This document shows positions 1-7,609 of a DNA stretch of 31,261 nucleotides, one piece after another (the stretch's first letter is position 1; the number at the start of each line of letters is the position of its first letter). The position numbers were made by a program, and so were the translations under genes. Source of the stretch: JAISGQ01 sp964500965 (GTDB lineage: Bacteria; Bacillota; Clostridia; Oscillospirales; Acutalibacteraceae); assembly GCA_964500965.1 (NCBI GenBank), contig CAZCQZ010000025.1, forward strand, positions 1-31,261. Reading direction: 5' to 3'. The notes under the pieces were generated by a model. The model made no database searches, was not told the DNA's origin, and worked only from the letters and a program-made list of their open reading frames with translations.

Positions 1-52
1 CCCATGTTACCGCCGTGAAAGGGCGGTGTCTTAACCGCTTGACCAACGGGCC
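1..52 (-). tRNA. tRNA-Glu (TTC), 3' end beyond the window
   Basis: Read on the minus strand from position 52, the sequence begins with a GGCCCGT acceptor strand, a D-arm with the usual GG doublet, then a CCGCC/GGCGG anticodon stem enclosing CTTTCAC, which gives anticodon TTC (Glu). The variable loop, T-arm and 3' acceptor strand lie outside the window. It follows tRNA-Met by 39 bases on the same strand and is probably processed from the same transcript. Confidence 0.93.
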
Positions 53-60
53 TTAGCTTG

Positions 61-90
61 GGTGAGCAACGCGCAAACGCGCTGCTCACC
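61..90 (-). other. stable hairpin between the two tRNAs
   Basis: GGTGAGCA (61-68) pairs with TGCTCACC (83-90). After one mismatch, CGCG (70-73) pairs with CGCG (78-81) around a CAAA loop. There is no T-run behind it on the minus strand, so it is not a standard intrinsic terminator. It more likely structures the spacer of the tRNA precursor. Confidence 0.6.
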
Positions 91-91
91 G

Positions 92-168
92 TGGTAGCGG
101 CAATCAGAGTCGAACTGATGACACTACGGGTATGAACCGTATGCTCTAGCCATCTGAGCTATGCCGCC
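92..168 (-). tRNA. tRNA-Met (CAT), elongator type
   Basis: The 77-base minus-strand sequence folds as a full cloverleaf. GGCGGCA pairs with TGCCGCT (first pair G-U), the anticodon stem TACGG/CCGTA encloses TTCATAC with anticodon CAT, the T-arm carries TTCGACT, and CCA is encoded at 92-94. The paired first position argues for an elongator rather than an initiator, although a CAT anticodon could also belong to a lysidine-modified Ile tRNA. It is the first gene of a two-tRNA transcript. Confidence 0.95.
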
Positions 169-183
169 GTAACAAGCTTGTTT

Positions 184-212
184 ATTATAATCAACAAACT
201 CGTCTTTGTCAA
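184..212 (-). promoter_or_regulatory. consensus promoter of the tRNA transcript
   Basis: On the minus strand TTGACA (212-207) is followed by a 17-base spacer and TATAAT (189-184), a perfect housekeeping sigma promoter. The predicted start is about 10 bases before the 5' end of tRNA-Met, which fits a stable-RNA operon. Confidence 0.9.
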
Positions 213-225
213 CACTTTTTTTAAT

Positions 226-1878
226 TTATTCCGCAATAAATTTAATACCCTTATCGTAAGCCTGACTATGAGCCTTAGAACCTTTGGGACAATAAAGCAC
301 TGCGCTGTCGCTTCCGAAGAATATCGAATCGCCCAAAGCGGTTTCGGCAGAAGACACATTCACTCTTTCGAGGAATGAACAGCCGTAAAAAGTCTCGTTG
401 TCAATAAGCTTAACGCTTTGCGGCAGGGTTATTTCCGAAATTCCCGAAAGGGCAAAGGATTGTTTTCCGAGATATGAAACTTCATCGCCCAGGTTTACGT
501 TACTCAGAACGGCATCGTTGAAAAACGCGATGGGGCTGATTATTTCAACGTTTTTCAGGTCTGCCGAGGTCAACGATGTGCAATTGGCAAATCCGCCTAC
601 TCCGATATACCACACGGAAGACGGCAATGATATTTCGGTAATCTTCGAGCCGTTAAACGCCATAACGCCTACCATCTGCAAGCCCTCGGACAAAGTAACT
701 TCCGTGGCGGAGGAAAGCGCGTTTGCACCTATATACTGCACACTTGCCGGTATCTTGATTTTCCCGACATTGCCCAAAGAGCAGTTGACCGAACGGACAT
801 TTGAGGGCAGCTCGGAAACGGAATCCGTATTGCACTTTATCAGCACTCCGTCACCGATAACCACAAAGTCCTCTTTAAATGCGGAAATTCCATCGGGCCA
901 TACGCTTTCAAAGCCGAAAGAGCGTTCATTTGCACATCTCACACCGCTGCCGATATCAAGCACCGCAAGAGTATATGCGGATTCCGAAAGGTCGATGGCG
1001 CAGCTTCCGATAAAACGAACACTGTCGGGAATCGAAAGGGAAATAACGGAGGCTCCCATTTCAATGGCATTATCGGAAATATATGTAAGAGTTGACGGCA
1101 GTTTTACGGAGGTAATCTCCGGCACGCTCATTGAGTAAAGGGGATTCGATGCCATTGCCCATTGGGAAATAACCTTTACACCGTCGGGGATCGCAACATC
1201 TCCCCCCTGACCTGTATACTTTACAAGAATCCCGTCCCCGACAATGCAAAACTCGTCGCTTAAACCGCCAAACCAGGGCGTTCCGACGGCAGACGCAAAA
1301 TAATATTGCAGGGTATCGGGAATCACAAGTTCCTCCAGACACGCCATTTCGGCAAAACAATACGTGCCGAGAACAAGAACACTGTCCGGAACAACTATTT
1401 TCCTAATGTAAGAATTACCCTTAAAGCCCAGTCTCTTAGTGGTGTATGACAGCGCGGAGGATTCGTACATTCCGAATTCGCCCACACACACCACGGGCTT
1501 TCCGCCCAGCATATCCGGGATTTCGATCACTTCGTCGGTAAGAGAACAGCCGACAATAACAGTGCCGTTGGCATACAATTCATATTCGTAACCGTTTTCG
1601 CTGTAAAGTCCCTGAAAATCACCGAGTGCACGGTACATCATTTCTTCAACGGAGCAGGTCACAGAGCCGTCATAATTCAGCGAAAACTCTCCGCTATTCA
1701 AGCCTGTACCCGATGAGCTGTCGCTATTCGGTATAACAATGGACGTATCGTTTTCGCAAAGGGACATATCGGACAAAAGCATGTATCCGCCTATTGCGAT
1801 TGCAACAAAGACGAGAAGCATGAAAAATTTGAAGCTGCTGCCTGTACCGGCATTGTCGCGAGAATTACTGGAAGCCAT
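226..1878 (-). CDS. membrane-anchored BspA-like leucine-rich repeat protein
   Basis: This 550-residue protein has a short cytoplasmic N-terminus, one hydrophobic segment at about residues 17-36 (no lipobox), a linker of about 70 residues, then repeated LRR_5-type units in which an LPSSV/IPDSV strand precedes an xIGxxAF-like turn. The last unit ends with a YCPKGSKAHSQAY motif typical of BspA-like surface proteins. The ATG at 1878 follows GGGGAGG at a proper distance. Such proteins are surface exposed and bind host or microbial ligands; the ligand here cannot be read from the sequence. A single N-terminal membrane segment means it would be displayed as a type II membrane protein. It stands alone between the tRNAs and the GntR operon, with no clear terminator after it. 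Confidence 0.85.
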   Translation of the reverse strand: MASSNSRDNAGTGSSFKFFMLLVFVAIAIGGYMLLSDMSLCENDTSIVIPNSDSSSGTGLNSGEFSLNYDGSVTCSVEEMMYRALGDFQGLYSENGYEYELYANGTVIVGCSLTDEVIEIPDMLGGKPVVCVGEFGMYESSALSYTTKRLGFKGNSYIRKIVVPDSVLVLGTYCFAEMACLEELVIPDTLQYYFASAVGTPWFGGLSDEFCIVGDGILVKYTGQGGDVAIPDGVKVISQWAMASNPLYSMSVPEITSVKLPSTLTYISDNAIEMGASVISLSIPDSVRFIGSCAIDLSESAYTLAVLDIGSGVRCANERSFGFESVWPDGISAFKEDFVVIGDGVLIKCNTDSVSELPSNVRSVNCSLGNVGKIKIPASVQYIGANALSSATEVTLSEGLQMVGVMAFNGSKITEISLPSSVWYIGVGGFANCTSLTSADLKNVEIISPIAFFNDAVLSNVNLGDEVSYLGKQSFALSGISEITLPQSVKLIDNETFYGCSFLERVNVSSAETALGDSIFFGSDSAVLYCPKGSKAHSQAYDKGIKFIAE

Positions 1879-1962
1879 AGCATCCTCCCCAAAATTTTTA
1901 ATATATATATTTTAATACATTATCGAGGATAAATCTATAGTTAAACTGTATAATTGCTCGCC

Positions 1963-2625
1963 TTATATTTTTACATTCGTTTTATTCACAACCTCCGCCA
2001 GCTTGTCACGGGCGTTTTTTACGTGCTCTATCAGCAATGCTTCTGCCCTGTCCTCGTCATGTGAAGCCAGAGCTTCGCATATTTCGCGGTGTTCTTCGGT
2101 GGAAAGACTACCTCTGCCGCCTGCTTCCATGGACATTCTGCGGAAACGTTCTATCTTGTGATGCAAGGAATTGAGTGTATCGGTGAGTATTCTTGACGTG
2201 CAAAAATCGTATATCATAGAGTGAAATCTGGAATCCAGGTCACGCAAGCTGCGGAAATCGCCCTTTGCGGCAAAAAATTCCTGAAGCTCTATAACATTGC
2301 GCATTTCGGCAATCTGCTCATCGGTTATGTTTTTTGCCGCATAACGCGCCGCCAGTCCCTCAATGCGTATTCTTATTTCGTAAATATCCAGCAAATCTCC
2401 GGGCGATATCCCGAGAACTACCGCGCCTTTGCCCGGCTCGGTTTTTACAAGTCCCTCCTGCTCAAGCCGCTGTAACGCTTCTCTCACAGGGGTACGGCTG
2501 ACACCCAGTCGTGCGGAAATTCTGTTTTCGCTTAAAGTCTCTCCCCGTTCAAGCTCTCCTTTGAGAATTTCACTTTCAAGCACATCGAAAACCTTTCCGG
2601 ACAGTGATACGCTCTCACTCATCAT
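1963..2625 (-). CDS. GntR-family (FCD subfamily) transcriptional regulator
   Basis: The protein (220 residues from the chosen start) has an N-terminal winged helix with the GntR signature around residues 20-70 (LSENRISARLGVSRTPVREALQ is visible in part as SRTPVREALQ). The all-helical FCD effector domain that follows has metal-binding-type residues, including the Asp/His of FHSMIYDF and a late EHREI. FCD regulators bind small organic acids or a metal. The start is ATG at 2625 (or 2622), because AGGAAGG lies 8 bases upstream and the longer frame to 2655 lacks a ribosome site. It overlaps the end of the upstream synthase gene by 11 bases, so the two are translationally coupled. The likely target is the inverted repeat at 4012-4045 in its own operon promoter. 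Confidence 0.9.
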   Translation of the reverse strand: MMSESVSLSGKVFDVLESEILKGELERGETLSENRISARLGVSRTPVREALQRLEQEGLVKTEPGKGAVVLGISPGDLLDIYEIRIRIEGLAARYAAKNITDEQIAEMRNVIELQEFFAAKGDFRSLRDLDSRFHSMIYDFCTSRILTDTLNSLHHKIERFRRMSMEAGGRGSLSTEEHREICEALASHDEDRAEALLIEHVKNARDKLAEVVNKTNVKI

Positions 2626-3991
2626 TAAGCCCTTCCTTTGCGTATTTGCGAACAAGCTCCTCCATCTCCTGGGTGCTTATTACCGTTTGTCTGCCACCTG
2701 CGTATTCCTCTGTCATCCAATTGTGAATCTCGGTGACAAGGCGGCAGTTTTTGGTAACGCATTCTTCTCCGCTGAGATTGTAATGATTGTTTATCCAGAA
2801 AGCGATGCCGGCTCTGCCGGAGGAATTATTGAGGCTGACTGCCGCCGGTCTGTTAAGCAGCTTTTGAGTATCGAAAATATTATATATTTCCTCATCTTTC
2901 ATAAGACCGTCGGCGTGTATTCCGGCACGGGTAACATTGAAATTTTCACCGATAAAGGGGGTCATGGGCGGAATGGTGTATCCAAGCTCCTTTTCGTAAT
3001 AACGGGCGATGTCGGTTATCGCCGTGGGGTTCATACCGTTGAGAGTGCCCTTAAACGCGGCATATTCAAATACCATAGCTTCAAGGGGTACGTTGCCGGT
3101 TCTCTCACCGATGCCCAGCAGTGAACAGTTTACCGAGCTTGCTCCGTACAGCCATGCGGCGGAGGCGTTGGCAACCGCTTTGTAAAAATCGTTGTGACCA
3201 TGCCATTCGATAAGACTGCTGTCAACCTCGGCGTAATGATTCAGACCGTATATAATGCCCGGTACGCTTCGGGGAAGTGCAACGCCGGGGTACGGTACGC
3301 CGTAGCCCATTGTGTCGCAGGCACGGATTTTTACGGGGATTCCCGCCTGCTTCGACATATCGTTGAGTGCGTGAACAAACGGCACAACAAAGCCGTAAAA
3401 ATCCGCTCTGGTAATGTCTTCAAGGTGACAGCGCGGAGATACTCCTGCCTGAAACGCCAGGTCAACGGTTTTGAGGTAATGGTCAAGCGCCTGCTTTCTC
3501 GTCATGCCCAGCTTCTTAAAAATATGGTAATCGGAGCAGGAAACAAGTATGCCGGTTTCACGGATTCCTATATCCTTTACAAGCTTGAAATCCTGTTCGG
3601 TTGCCCGTATCCACGTGGTTATTTCGGGAAATTTATATCCAAGCCCCATGCATTTCTCCACGGCGTCTCTGTCCTTTTTGCTGTAGACGAAAAACTCCGT
3701 CTGACGGATTATGCCGTTAGATCCGCCAAGCTCCGAGAGCATTTTATATATATCGACAATCTGCTCGGTCGAATAAGGCGCACGGGACTGCTGACCGTCA
3801 CGAAACGTTGTATCTGTTATCCATATATCGTCGGGCATACTTTCAGGTACCAGGCGGTGGTTAAACGCAAGCATAGGCACCCGGTCGTAAGGGTATATTT
3901 CACGGTACAGATTAGGTTCCGGAATGTCCTGCAATGCATACTCATACTGATGCACTTCAAGCAGATTTGTTTTGTCGGAAAGCTTTACCAT
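2615..3991 (-). CDS. HMGL-like acyl-CoA condensing synthase (Re-citrate synthase/homocitrate synthase-like)
   Basis: This 458-residue enzyme of the isopropylmalate/homocitrate synthase superfamily condenses an acyl-CoA with a 2-oxoacid. It has TDTTFRDGQQ at 59-68 (substrate loop and metal Asp), HGHND at 264-268 (metal His pair) and GIGERTGN at 293-300. It lacks the C-terminal LeuA allosteric domain and ends with a family-specific region (SLNNSSGRAGI near 405). No leu, lys or nif genes are nearby. I lean to the Re-type citrate synthase/homocitrate synthase branch found in anaerobes, but the substrate is not proven. The ATG at 3991 is preceded by AAAGGAAGAG; longer starts run into the promoter. 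It is the first gene of a two-gene operon with the GntR regulator. Confidence 0.75.
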   Translation of the reverse strand: MVKLSDKTNLLEVHQYEYALQDIPEPNLYREIYPYDRVPMLAFNHRLVPESMPDDIWITDTTFRDGQQSRAPYSTEQIVDIYKMLSELGGSNGIIRQTEFFVYSKKDRDAVEKCMGLGYKFPEITTWIRATEQDFKLVKDIGIRETGILVSCSDYHIFKKLGMTRKQALDHYLKTVDLAFQAGVSPRCHLEDITRADFYGFVVPFVHALNDMSKQAGIPVKIRACDTMGYGVPYPGVALPRSVPGIIYGLNHYAEVDSSLIEWHGHNDFYKAVANASAAWLYGASSVNCSLLGIGERTGNVPLEAMVFEYAAFKGTLNGMNPTAITDIARYYEKELGYTIPPMTPFIGENFNVTRAGIHADGLMKDEEIYNIFDTQKLLNRPAAVSLNNSSGRAGIAFWINNHYNLSGEECVTKNCRLVTEIHNWMTEEYAGGRQTVISTQEMEELVRKYAKEGLNDE

Positions 3992-4011
3992 ATTGACTCT
4001 TCCTTTCATAG

Positions 4012-4045
4012 TTGTATGCCTGTATACAAGTGTACAGGCATACAA
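4012..4045. promoter_or_regulatory. 13-bp inverted repeat, candidate GntR operator
   Basis: TTGTATGCCTGTA (4012-4024) and TACAGGCATACAA (4033-4045) form a perfect inverted repeat with an 8-base spacer, and an inner CTGTATACAAG resembles GntR/FCD half-sites. The repeat covers the -10 box of the synthase-GntR promoter, so binding would block transcription. I infer autoregulation by the GntR protein encoded in this operon. Confidence 0.8.
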
Positions 4046-4057
4046 ATGTTTTGTCAA
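4029..4057 (-). promoter_or_regulatory. promoter of the synthase-GntR operon
   Basis: TTGACA (4057-4052), a 17-base spacer and TACACT (4034-4029) lie on the minus strand, about 35 bases before the start codon at 3991. The -10 lies inside the inverted repeat. Confidence 0.85.
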
Positions 4058-4105
4058 TATGGTTTTATTCGTTTTATACGGTCTACACTTTTTCAGCTCC
4101 GAAAA

Positions 4106-5971
4106 TTAGAATTTTCTATCGTACAGCAGTGCCGCAATCAGGACAACGAAGCATGAGCCTGCATTGTGAACAAGCGCGCCGGTTGTCGGATTTAGAATAC
4201 CCAGTACGGAAAGTGTCACTGCGACAAAATTTATAATCATCGACATGGTTATACTCGCCTTAATGGTTTTCACCGTTGCTACCGACAGCCTTTTAAGATA
4301 GGGGATTTTGGAAATATCATCGCTCATGAGCGCAATATCCGCCGCCTCCACCGCAATATCACTGCCCATACTGCCCATTGCAACGCCGACATCGGCGGTT
4401 TTCAGCGCAGGTGCGTCGTTTACGCCGTCGCCTATCATGCAAACCTTTTTGCCTTTTGATTGAATTGCCACAATACTTTCAACCTTTTGTTCCGGCAAAA
4501 GCTCCGCTCTTATTTCGGTAATACCGACCTGTTTTGCAAAATAATCGGCAGTCAGTCTGTTGTCTCCGGTCAACAGTACCGAATCGGTATGCAACTGCGA
4601 AAGCTTTTCGATTACCCCTCTCGCCTCGGAGCGCAGCACATCTGACAGCGCGACAATTCCCACGCATACGCCGTCCTCCGACACCACAACCGATGCCTTT
4701 CCCTGTAGCCGCAAGGCTTCAAGCTCACTGCGGACATTTTCGGAAAGGCTCACATTGTTGTCCAGCATATATTTTTCACTGCCGCACAGCACCGCTTTGC
4801 CGTCGATTTCCGCCGAAACGCCCTTGCCCGTATGCATTTTAAAGGAATCCGACTGCATAAGCTCCACGCCCTTTTCCGATGCACAGGCAACAATGGCTTT
4901 TCCAAGAGGGTGTTCGCTTTTTGATTCTGCGGAAGCGGCAAAACACAAAAGCCTGTCACCGCTCATTTTCTCATTAAAAGGTATGATGTCGCAAACGCTG
5001 AGCTTTCCGCAGGTCAGTGTGCCTGTTTTGTCAAAAGCCACAGTATCTACTCTGCCCATTTTCTCCAATGCTTCCCCTGATTTTATAATAACTCCCTGCT
5101 TTGTCGCCTGACCTATTGCCGCCATGATTGCGGTAGGGGTCGCCAGTACAAGGGCACATGGGCAAAACACCACCAGCACCGTAACCGCTCTGACAATATC
5201 CTTTGTTATTATCCCTGCCGCAACTGCAATCAGCAGAGCAGCCGGAACCAGCCAGCTCGCGGCAACATCTGCTATGCGTGCCATGGGAGCTTTTTTGTTC
5301 TCCGCTTCCTGCACCATACGGATAAGCTTTTGCAGTGAGCTGTCCTCTCCGACCTTCGTTGCTTCAATATCCACGGAACCGAAGCGGTTGACAGTTCCGC
5401 AGAACACCTCGTCACCCCTGTTTTTATCCACCGGCAGAGATTCTCCCGTCATAACCGACTGGTCTACAGAGGTTTCGCCGCTGATAATAATTCCGTCAAC
5501 CGGCACTGTCTCACCGGGCAATATGCGCAGAATATCGCCTTTGCGAATCTCCCCTGCCGCAATCATTTCCTCTTTGCCGTCAACAATACGCCTGCCTTGT
5601 GTCGGTGCAAGACTTATGAGCTTTTTAAGTCCTTTCTTCGCACGGTTTGTGGTCATATCCTCCAGTATTGCGCCTATCGCCATAATGAAAGCAACCTCTC
5701 CTGCCGCAAACAAATCGCCTATGATAATAGCCGCTACCATGGCAATACATATAAGATGCGCCGAAGATATTTTACCGATGCCCTTATTGTGTATTGTTCT
5801 CCACACGGCAAGATACAGCAACGGTATACCGCTGATTATCACCGTTATCCACGCCGGGTCAATCGGCAGCTCTACCCCCACTCTCGGAAGTACGAAGCTG
5901 CACAGCAAAAACACACCGCCTGCAAGCGTTGCCGGTATTCCGGCAAGAAAATCGTTGATTTTTTTAAGCAT
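4106..5971 (-). CDS. heavy-metal translocating P1B-type ATPase
   Basis: This 621-residue inner-membrane ATP-driven metal pump has N-terminal membrane helices (about 10-100), the actuator motif TGES (175-178), the metal-binding CPC of TM6 (270-272), phosphorylation motif DKTGT (314-318), the nucleotide-binding SEHPLG (352-357), GDGVNDAP (514-521) and a last helix with HNAGS (602-606). CPC together with HNxGS fits the Zn/Cd/Mn branches better than Cu, where Met/Ser motifs are expected; the substrate remains open. It has no N-terminal metal-binding (HMA) domain. ATG 5971 follows GAGAGG; the longer frame to 6103 crosses the promoter and is rejected. It is divergent from a TetR gene. Confidence 0.92.
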   Translation of the reverse strand: MLKKINDFLAGIPATLAGGVFLLCSFVLPRVGVELPIDPAWITVIISGIPLLYLAVWRTIHNKGIGKISSAHLICIAMVAAIIIGDLFAAGEVAFIMAIGAILEDMTTNRAKKGLKKLISLAPTQGRRIVDGKEEMIAAGEIRKGDILRILPGETVPVDGIIISGETSVDQSVMTGESLPVDKNRGDEVFCGTVNRFGSVDIEATKVGEDSSLQKLIRMVQEAENKKAPMARIADVAASWLVPAALLIAVAAGIITKDIVRAVTVLVVFCPCALVLATPTAIMAAIGQATKQGVIIKSGEALEKMGRVDTVAFDKTGTLTCGKLSVCDIIPFNEKMSGDRLLCFAASAESKSEHPLGKAIVACASEKGVELMQSDSFKMHTGKGVSAEIDGKAVLCGSEKYMLDNNVSLSENVRSELEALRLQGKASVVVSEDGVCVGIVALSDVLRSEARGVIEKLSQLHTDSVLLTGDNRLTADYFAKQVGITEIRAELLPEQKVESIVAIQSKGKKVCMIGDGVNDAPALKTADVGVAMGSMGSDIAVEAADIALMSDDISKIPYLKRLSVATVKTIKASITMSMIINFVAVTLSVLGILNPTTGALVHNAGSCFVVLIAALLYDRKF

Positions 5972-6023
5972 AATATCCTCTCCCTGCGTTGACACAGCGT
6001 TATTATCACCGTATACTGTGTAT

Positions 6024-6045
6024 GTTACTAAACAAAGTGTTCTGT
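6024..6045. promoter_or_regulatory. second candidate TetR site, downstream of the ATPase promoter
   Basis: The plus strand carries GTTACTAAACAAAGTGTTCTGT. Its TGTTCTGT end is the inverse of ACAGAACA in the site at 6102-6119. The two sites bracket the ATPase promoter. Symmetry within this copy is weak, so it is a tentative operator. Confidence 0.4.
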
Positions 6046-6055
6046 TTCTGCGTTG

Positions 6056-6084
6056 ATTATAGGCACGAGCCGCAAAAATTTCAA
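6056..6084 (-). promoter_or_regulatory. promoter of the P1B ATPase gene
   Basis: TTGAAA (6084-6079), a 17-base spacer and TATAAT (6061-6056) lie on the minus strand, about 85 bases before the ATG at 5971. Confidence 0.8.
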
Positions 6085-6101
6085 TGGGCAGATTTTTAAT
6101 C

Positions 6102-6119
6102 ATGTTCGTTACAGAACAT
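6102..6119. promoter_or_regulatory. inverted repeat ATGTTC-N6-GAACAT, candidate TetR operator
   Basis: A perfect 6-bp inverted repeat lies between the divergent ATPase and TetR genes, 30 bases before the TetR start and just upstream of the ATPase -35 box. It is a good position for a regulator controlling both directions. Binding by the neighbouring TetR protein is inferred. Confidence 0.6.
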
Positions 6120-6148
6120 TTTCACGGATTTATTCGGGAGGCTTTACA

Positions 6149-6721
6149 ATGGATCGTCGGCAAAAAAAGACCAGAGAAGCGATTTTCGAGGCGTTCACAC
6201 GGCTTCTTTCACAAAAAAACTACAATCAGATTTCCGTCCAGGAGATAATTGATGAGGCAAATATAGGCAGAACAACTTTTTATGCACACTTTGAAACCAA
6301 GGATTATTTGCTCAAGGATTTGTGCGAGGAGCTGTTCGGGCACATCACCGACACCGCCATGGGATTGCCTCACGGTCACTATCACTATTCCTGCGGAAGC
6401 AAAACGGATTCGGTATTTCTTCACCTGTTACGCCACTTGCAGGAAAACGACCGTAACATTCTGGAGCTGCTTTCCTCCCAGAACAATGAAATATTTCTGC
6501 GATATTTCAAAAGCAACCTGAAAAAACTTATCAGAGTTCAGTACGCCGATAAGGGGATGCTGAAAAGTGAACGATTACCGGAAGATTACCTTGTTAATCA
6601 CATATCATCATCATTCGTTGAAACGGTAGACTGGTGGCTTTCACGGCAAATGAAAGAATCTCCGGAACAGATTACGGAATATTTTCTTTCCGTAACAGAG
6701 CCTGTTTTTAAAGAGCGATAA
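6149..6721 (+). CDS. TetR-family regulator beside the metal ATPase
   Basis: The protein has 190 residues. Residues 1-50 form a TetR helix-turn-helix (KTREAIFEAF, then ISVQEIIDEANIGRTTFYAHF), followed by a helical ligand domain containing a His-rich stretch (HGHYHYS at about 70-80) and few Cys. The C-terminal half resembles the DhaS-like TetR_C_7 group. ATG 6149 follows GGGAGG; the longer frame from 6053 would start inside the divergent promoter. The divergent layout and the paired GAACA sites suggest it represses the ATPase and itself. Whether the His cluster senses metal is an inference. Confidence 0.88.
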   Translation: MDRRQKKTREAIFEAFTRLLSQKNYNQISVQEIIDEANIGRTTFYAHFETKDYLLKDLCEELFGHITDTAMGLPHGHYHYSCGSKTDSVFLHLLRHLQENDRNILELLSSQNNEIFLRYFKSNLKKLIRVQYADKGMLKSERLPEDYLVNHISSSFVETVDWWLSRQMKESPEQITEYFLSVTEPVFKER

Positions 6722-6764
6722 TAAATGTGCTGTAAAAAACTTGCGTTTTTTACAGCACATTTAT
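6721..6764. terminator. bidirectional terminator with a 20-bp stem
   Basis: Arms 6721-6740 and 6745-6764 are perfectly complementary around a TTGC loop, with A-rich and T-rich runs inside the stem (GCTGTAAAAAAC/GTTTTTTACAGC). The stem begins at the TetR stop codon. A related core recurs at 10335-10374. Confidence 0.8.
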
Positions 6765-6831
6765 TATCACATAACATTTGCGATGATGAACGTTCAAGCA
6801 CTTTCCCACTCTCATTCGCGACGCCGTTTCT

Positions 6832-7407
6832 TTATTCATCGGAGGATTTCAGCAGCTTCATCATAGCCGTAAAATCCTGAGTGAGCATTTCGGAAATCCG
6901 CTCGGCAGAAAAGTCACACATACCCGTGGCACACAGCGCACCTATGCCGAAAGTATGAATCCACGTGTGCTCAAAGAGGGCTTTTGCAGTCTCCTCATTC
7001 AAGCCGTAATTCTTTTCAATTGCCCACAGGCATTCATCTGCAACGATTCCCAGCTTTTTATAAACATCATCAAAGGATTTTGAATCGCCCTTCGGTGACA
7101 TGAATATCAACTGATAAAGCTGTGGCTTTTCCTTTGCAAATAATATCATCTGCATTCCGACTTGTTTAAACAGGGGCATCTTGCCTCCTGTTTTGTGAGC
7201 ATAGGACTCAAAGCACTCCATTGCCGCATCCTTTACCGCTTCCTGTACCTCCTGCATGGAATTAAACACAGTGAAGATAGGCGTTGTCGATGTGTTCAGC
7301 ACGTGTCCGAGCGATTTTGCGGTCAGCGCAGCCGTTCCTCTGGCGGCAACAATATCAAGTGCGGCGGCAACAATCTGTTCTTTTGTATACTTTGGCTTCG
7401 GTGGCAT
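6832..7407 (-). CDS. TetR-family regulator divergent from the ABC operon
   Basis: The protein has 191 residues. The N-terminal helix-turn-helix is clear (YTKEQIVAAALDIVAARG, then LTAKSLGHVLNTSTTPIFTVF), followed by a helical domain with a WHG-like pattern (LYQLIFMSP around 105). Start ATG 7407 is preceded by GGAGG; upstream in-frame codons to 7479 lack a ribosome site and overlap the promoter. It sits 200 bases from the divergent ABC transporter operon with two palindromes between, so it is the likely repressor of that operon. The effector is unknown. Confidence 0.87.
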   Translation of the reverse strand: MPPKPKYTKEQIVAAALDIVAARGTAALTAKSLGHVLNTSTTPIFTVFNSMQEVQEAVKDAAMECFESYAHKTGGKMPLFKQVGMQMILFAKEKPQLYQLIFMSPKGDSKSFDDVYKKLGIVADECLWAIEKNYGLNEETAKALFEHTWIHTFGIGALCATGMCDFSAERISEMLTQDFTAMMKLLKSSDE

Positions 7408-7434
7408 GGTATTCCTCCGTTTTGTTTTTAATGC

Positions 7435-7458
7435 GTTACATAACGTTTGTTGTGCAAC
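7435..7458. promoter_or_regulatory. two 10-bp palindromes, candidate operators
   Basis: GTTACATAAC (7435-7444) and GTTGTGCAAC (7449-7458) are imperfect and perfect-half palindromes respectively, with centres 14 bases apart, placed just downstream of the -10 of the TetR gene. They are good candidates for binding sites of the TetR regulator at 6832-7407. Confidence 0.55.
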
Positions 7459-7467
7459 AGTTATTAT

Positions 7468-7496
7468 ATTATGGTTCATATTGCTTTCTTTGTCAA
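7468..7496 (-). promoter_or_regulatory. promoter of the second TetR gene
   Basis: TTGACA (7496-7491), a 17-base spacer and CATAAT (7473-7468) lie on the minus strand. TATAAT at 7468-7463 is an alternative -10 but with a 22-base spacer. Confidence 0.65.
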
Positions 7497-7609
7497 GAGC
7501 TTTATATTTTCATGCAGCTTACCTGCTAAGAAACGCATGTTACCCGAAATCCCTTGCAAAGAACGGCAACGTCGGCTTAGAATGGTAACGAAAAGAAAGG
7601 AGTGCGAAA

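Noticed and set aside
398..1138. Long plus-strand frame inside the LRR gene
   Set aside because: It lies antisense to a clear LRR protein, and its residue composition does not resemble a folded protein.
4100..4116. GAAAAT/ATTTTC hairpin at the ATPase stop codon
   Set aside because: The stem is A/T-only, short and without a following T-run, so it is not a credible terminator.
3194..4156. 320-residue plus-strand frame opposite the synthase gene
   Set aside because: It runs antisense to a motif-complete enzyme and through the promoter of that gene. No ribosome site or domain was seen.
5124..6056. 310-residue plus-strand frame opposite the P1B ATPase
   Set aside because: It is a shadow of the ATPase with Ser/Thr/Ile-rich composition and no domain, and it ends in the divergent promoter.
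7442..7450. AACGTTTGT resembling a LytTR half-site
   Set aside because: A second half-site at the expected 21-22 base spacing was not found, so a LytTR operator is not supported.
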